From: Stratiolaelaps scimitus
Taxonomy: Eukaryota > Arthropoda > Arachnida > Mesostigmata > Laelapidae
DNA: 64,000 nucleotides
Assembly: GCA_019614645.1 (NCBI GenBank)
Contig: JABWDB010000006.1
Coordinates: forward strand, 2,356,001-2,420,000
Reading direction: 5' to 3'
This document shows positions 60,015 through 64,000 of this stretch, piece after piece (position 1 is the first letter of the stretch; each line of letters opens with the position of its first letter). The notes beneath the pieces are model-generated. The model made no database searches, had not been told where the DNA came from, and was given only the letters and a program-made list of their open reading frames with translations. The position numbers and the translations under genes were made by a program.

Positions 60015-62485
60015 ATACTTCTTTTAAAAGACAAATGTTTGACATGTTGAAGTGCAAATGTAGTGATAATTCTCTACGCGCAATTCGTTCGGCTCTTCCG
60101 CCAAAAACGATTACACCTTTTTTCTAATAGATTAACGACCCTTCCTTGGACCAGCTCAAGCTGCCGTGAATCAGTGCTTATAGAGCAACTGAATCGTCTG
60201 TGACACACGACTCACAGTCGGGACGGATTGGAGGAAACAGAACAGACAACGTGTTGAAGACAACGTACATCACAATGACCGGTTATCGATCCTCGTCATC
60301 ATCATCATATGAGAATCAATAGCTCATATAGTATGAGCTAATTTGGACTTAATCGTGATTCGTTAACACAACTGTTGGTTTCGATTCCCCAACTAATTAT
60401 CTTGCATGCGAGTATCGTATACGCTCGGCATCGACGTTTATCTGTGATGACCAACAACGCAATGTTCGTCTCCGGGCAAAAACTAACTAACCCTGGTTAA
60501 AAACAAATGCGGCTCCAGTAATCGATTCAAAGATTATAGTAACAACGAGCTCATAGAACCTGGACATCGACGTTACGGAACCGAGCAGAAATGCCTAACC
60601 GAGCCTTTGAAGAAATCCAATATACACAAACGTTAAGTCTAGATTTCTAGCTAGAGTTAATGTCCTTAATTCCACAATACCTTTATACATATATATATAT
60701 ATATATCATGGAGGTAGGAAATCTTTCACTTTCTATATTCTTACTTATATTATATAAGGGGCCCGGGAATTGTAAGCCCTTAACCCGACAGCTACCTAAG
60801 GCGATTAAATGGCCTCTGTACCTCTAACAAGAAGGCTCAACATTGAGCCTACAGTTGGCAATGACATTTTTAAAACTTGAAAAGACAAAGGCATCGTATG
60901 ATCGAGCTATAAGTAAGATGAGGCGACAAGCTCAAATTTGCATACGCCCTTCAACGAAAAACTCTATTGTTGTACTTCGTTAGCATATATTGTCACAAAC
61001 CATACAAAATAGTGTTCTTCCTTTTTCTGCTGGAGCAGGGATGACTACAGAACGGGAGGTTATGTACCCTTAAGCTGAATATGTGGCATGACGCGTAGGT
61101 AAGAGTGATCGCTCGATCGCTTGCTGAGAAAACACAGGATTTACGAGAAAGCGTTTTCCATGTTTGTGGAAACACTATTATTGACTTGTTGAATAGGGAC
61201 ATTGAAATTGCACGAGGGAACACAAAAAACACCTTGACCAGCTTCAAGATCATTCACGCTATTTGTGAACTCATTATCGAGGGGAATTCGTTAGGTGCAG
61301 AGCACTGGCGCACACCTCCTCGTACGGTTACCACCATTAATTTATGATTGGCAATGCCCTCGCACAACGGTACTCTATCGAGTTGCACTAGCAACCTGTA
61401 CTAAAAATTTCTGGGTCGATTGATTCGAGCTCCGAACATCTATCGCCCAACGATTTCGAACGCGACCGATGAGCGCTGATCGCTCAATATATTTCATTTT
61501 TCCTGTAAGACATTTCTTGAGGCTCGAGAAACAAAATCGACACGGGCAACAGTGTCGAGCCTCTAATGTCATTGGCTTGCACGTCAATTTGCAAGTAGAA
61601 TCGTTTACCATGAAGCCGTTTGGACCTGAGCTACGACACAGTAGCTAACCATAGCTAACAAGACTTCCAATAACTTTCAGTCTCATGAACATTAATATAG
61701 AATTACGCCGATGGGACCAAATAATGACATATCATAACATATAGGGGCACATGAGGAGCCCAGTACTTTATCTTTTGTCATCGGTCGGACATCTCTTATC
61801 TGTCCCCTCCCAATCCTTTGTTATGCTGAGTAGTGGCCAAGTCATTCAGAGTAGCTGAAATTGATCTGGATTAATGTTTAGCTATAAAAGCAATCTGCCG
61901 GTCTGATCCAGCTTTGCAACACGACAATCGACGATAGATAACTACTACGGGTATTCATTCTGTTGAGCTTGTGATTTCAAACAAAGCAGAGACACAACCT
62001 GGCAATCGGCGTCTGCGTTTGACATCTGATAAAACGATGAAGATCGCGTAGGCATATCTAGAACCACAGAAGGGCTAGAACAGTATATCTATACGATATG
62101 AAAGGACTCGCTGGCCGATGAACCGAATCGTCCAGACGGTTAGTATCATTTATGTGTGGTGGTTGTAGCGCCTTCAGCTATCAATAGGCCTGGGTCGAAT
62201 TTTGTTTAAGATGTAGTTTTGATTCGATGTCGTAATAGCAAAGGTTGAATGGTGATTCACAGCAATGTGCTCGTTGTTCAGAAGTCGAATTTTCACAGAA
62301 TTTCCATATCTGATTACAGTTCTAAATCGTTTTGCAATTCATCTCTATAAACGCACCGAACTCATATGAATTTGATTGATTGTTTTTTTTTGCTGCCACC
62401 TGAATAGTATATAACAGCCCTCTGTTTCACATCTCTGTTTATTTTCGTTGACAGGTCCAAACTCCCGGTCCAATGTCACATCAAG

Positions 62486-62520
62486 GAAGAGATGGAGTTT
62501 GCAGAAGAGATGGAGTTTGC
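62486..62520 (+). repeat. 18-bp tandem duplication
   Basis: GAAGAGATGGAGTTTGC occurs twice with an 18-bp period. In one plus-strand frame it would repeat EEMEFA, but that frame has no other sign of coding. Confidence 0.8.
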
Positions 62521-64000
62521 GGTAGCCGAATTTAATCGTTGCAGCAGAATACATCCCGGATTGACCGGCATAGCCCATTGTACTACTACTCAGCAGATCC
62601 ACAATTTGACACATATTCAGTATCAGATAGTTGTTGTTGAATTCTGCGTCGAATACCGATTTTGTGTACTTGCATTTTCGCTCAGAGAAGGGACTAAGCA
62701 ACTACAACGTTAAAAAGAACAAAGACAAAGCTCTGAACATCAGCTTCCCGGCTACTCTAGATAGCAGTACGAAGCGCGGAGCTTAATGACAATTACATTT
62801 TATCGGCTATATATTATAGATACGGCCCTGATTTAAGCAAACCACCGAGACGCCTCCCGACGTAACGTCTAACCATGCCTGATTGCTTGTAATCACACTC
62901 GACCTTAAAAGAATGAATTACTCTCGTGCTTTCACTATATTCTCTCGGACCTCTCTCTCTCTCGCTCAGATCTTCCCCCGGGTTTGCTTTGTCTGCCACG
63001 GGTTCATCGGCTGGACAGGGTACGCTTTGATTTGTGCATAGAATTACAATTCGAGAATGTCTTGTGCACGGCGAACATACACCTCATCATTCATTTGGAG
63101 CTGAACGAAGATGTACGAAAAGTAATGTGTATATTTTGCTGATTAGTATAACACTTATTTTGTGGACTTGAAGTCGGTATGACACGCTCACCAGTCGCTG
63201 CAACCAACAACAGGGCAGAAATTGACTCCCGTGTAAATACTGACTCAAGTAACAGATGATTTCACATTTGACCATCTTTCACCCACAGTTTGGCTCGCGC
63301 CTGTTCGCTTCTTCGATTCTCCGCTTCAGTTGTACGCCCCGCGTGATCTTCTCTAATGAGATATGAATCCGCACTTGGCACGACAGTCTTCAACGTGAAC
63401 ACGCGTCATTCTGTATACGACGACGTTGTCTTTCCATGCCACCGTTGACGCGTTGAAAACCACTGACAGAACACCGAACGAACGGCTGCTCTTCGATATC
63501 TTTTACCCAGACACCGCAGTCATTAGCGCCGCCTGGCTGGCCATTAGCGCTGCTGACAGAGTCGCCCACCAGCTGATCTATCTAACGCCCGCACAATGTC
63601 CAGCCACAACACATACACTCACATCGAAGAGGTCCACAATCGAGATCGACGTTTCGGCGCAGTGAGCCGGGCCCGGCTGTGCGCTATGCGGAGAAAATCC
63701 GGCGCGGATAAATAACATTTGCGTATACACACGCGCAAATACACACACCGATACACCTATCCGCAAAGGGCATCATATCGTGCAAAACTCACTCGCGCTC
63801 GTCAATTGCTCTGTTGCCACTCGCTCTCGGAGATTTGCGTTCATTTTCTATGGTTGCTAATCGTCGCTCGTCTGTCGAGAGAAGCTAACGAAGAGATGAC
63901 ACAGCGACGGCAGCGGCACCAGCTGCATCAGCAGCAGCCGTAGTACAACGGCCACAGAAGAAGGCACCTTTCCAAACCTCTTGCCAGTGCGAGCACCAGC

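Larger units (their letters stand above)
58557..64000 (-). other. Upstream part of the zinc-finger locus; no exon recognised
   Basis: The shared upstream exon(s) of exons A and B should lie here or beyond the window. I recognised no BTB domain and no further Cys2-His2 pairs. TA tracts lie at 59,389 and 59,972 (the latter joined to (TG)n) and at 60,689. The last 700 bp are GC-richer. A GTGAGT donor on the minus strand at about 63,627 could end a non-coding first exon. Confidence 0.4.

Noticed and set aside
61105..61347. 80-codon plus-strand frame with a helix-like composition
   Set aside because: The composition looks protein-like, but there is no motif, no splice context and no supporting neighbour.

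Overview
This is a eukaryotic, animal-type genomic window. It has long introns with GT-AG boundaries, a coding density of a few percent, TA dinucleotide tracts every 2-3 kb, ATT/AAT microsatellites, tRNA-derived SINE-like repeats and a decayed mariner-type transposase. I see no bacterial-style gene packing, CRISPR array or complete mobile element. The C2H2 exons and the BOK-type Bcl-2 gene fit an arthropod. A chelicerate such as a mite is my guess, but nothing in the window proves it.

The best-supported gene is a four-exon, plus-strand, BOK-like Bcl-2 family gene (27,552-47,733). Its exons join in phase 0 into about 224 residues. They carry, in order, a BH4-like helix and BH3 region (exon 1), BH1 with S-W-G-R (exon 2), BH2 ending G-G-W (exon 3), and a C-terminal membrane anchor with stop (exon 4). 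The splice site directly after G-G-W is a boundary known from Bcl-2 family genes. The first intron (about 13.9 kb) holds a GC-rich island and several repeats.

The right-hand quarter holds a minus-strand C2H2 zinc-finger locus. Two separate exons (57,970-58,556 with three fingers, 52,913-53,607 with two) each begin at a good acceptor in the same phase and each end in a stop. They therefore look like alternative 3' terminal exons of one gene, in the manner of the lola-type BTB zinc-finger genes. A third, finger-less exon candidate in the same phase lies between them at 54,945-55,117.

The left half holds one long plus-strand exon of a Ser/Asn-rich, probably disordered protein (17,719-18,767), whose family I do not recognise. 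GC-rich candidate downstream exons lie between 20.5 and 21.9 kb. A frame-broken mariner/Tc1-like transposase lies at 4.4-5.1 kb.

The most unusual structural theme is a set of perfect or near-perfect inverted repeats. They have 16-27 bp arms and 4-7 nt loops (27.37, 35.94, 42.20 and 43.31 kb), or a TA tract at the centre (20.12, 23.67 and 37.74 kb). They have no coding content and do not resemble ordinary MITE ends. They could have arisen by snap-back (templated) repair. The remaining sequence is mostly non-coding.
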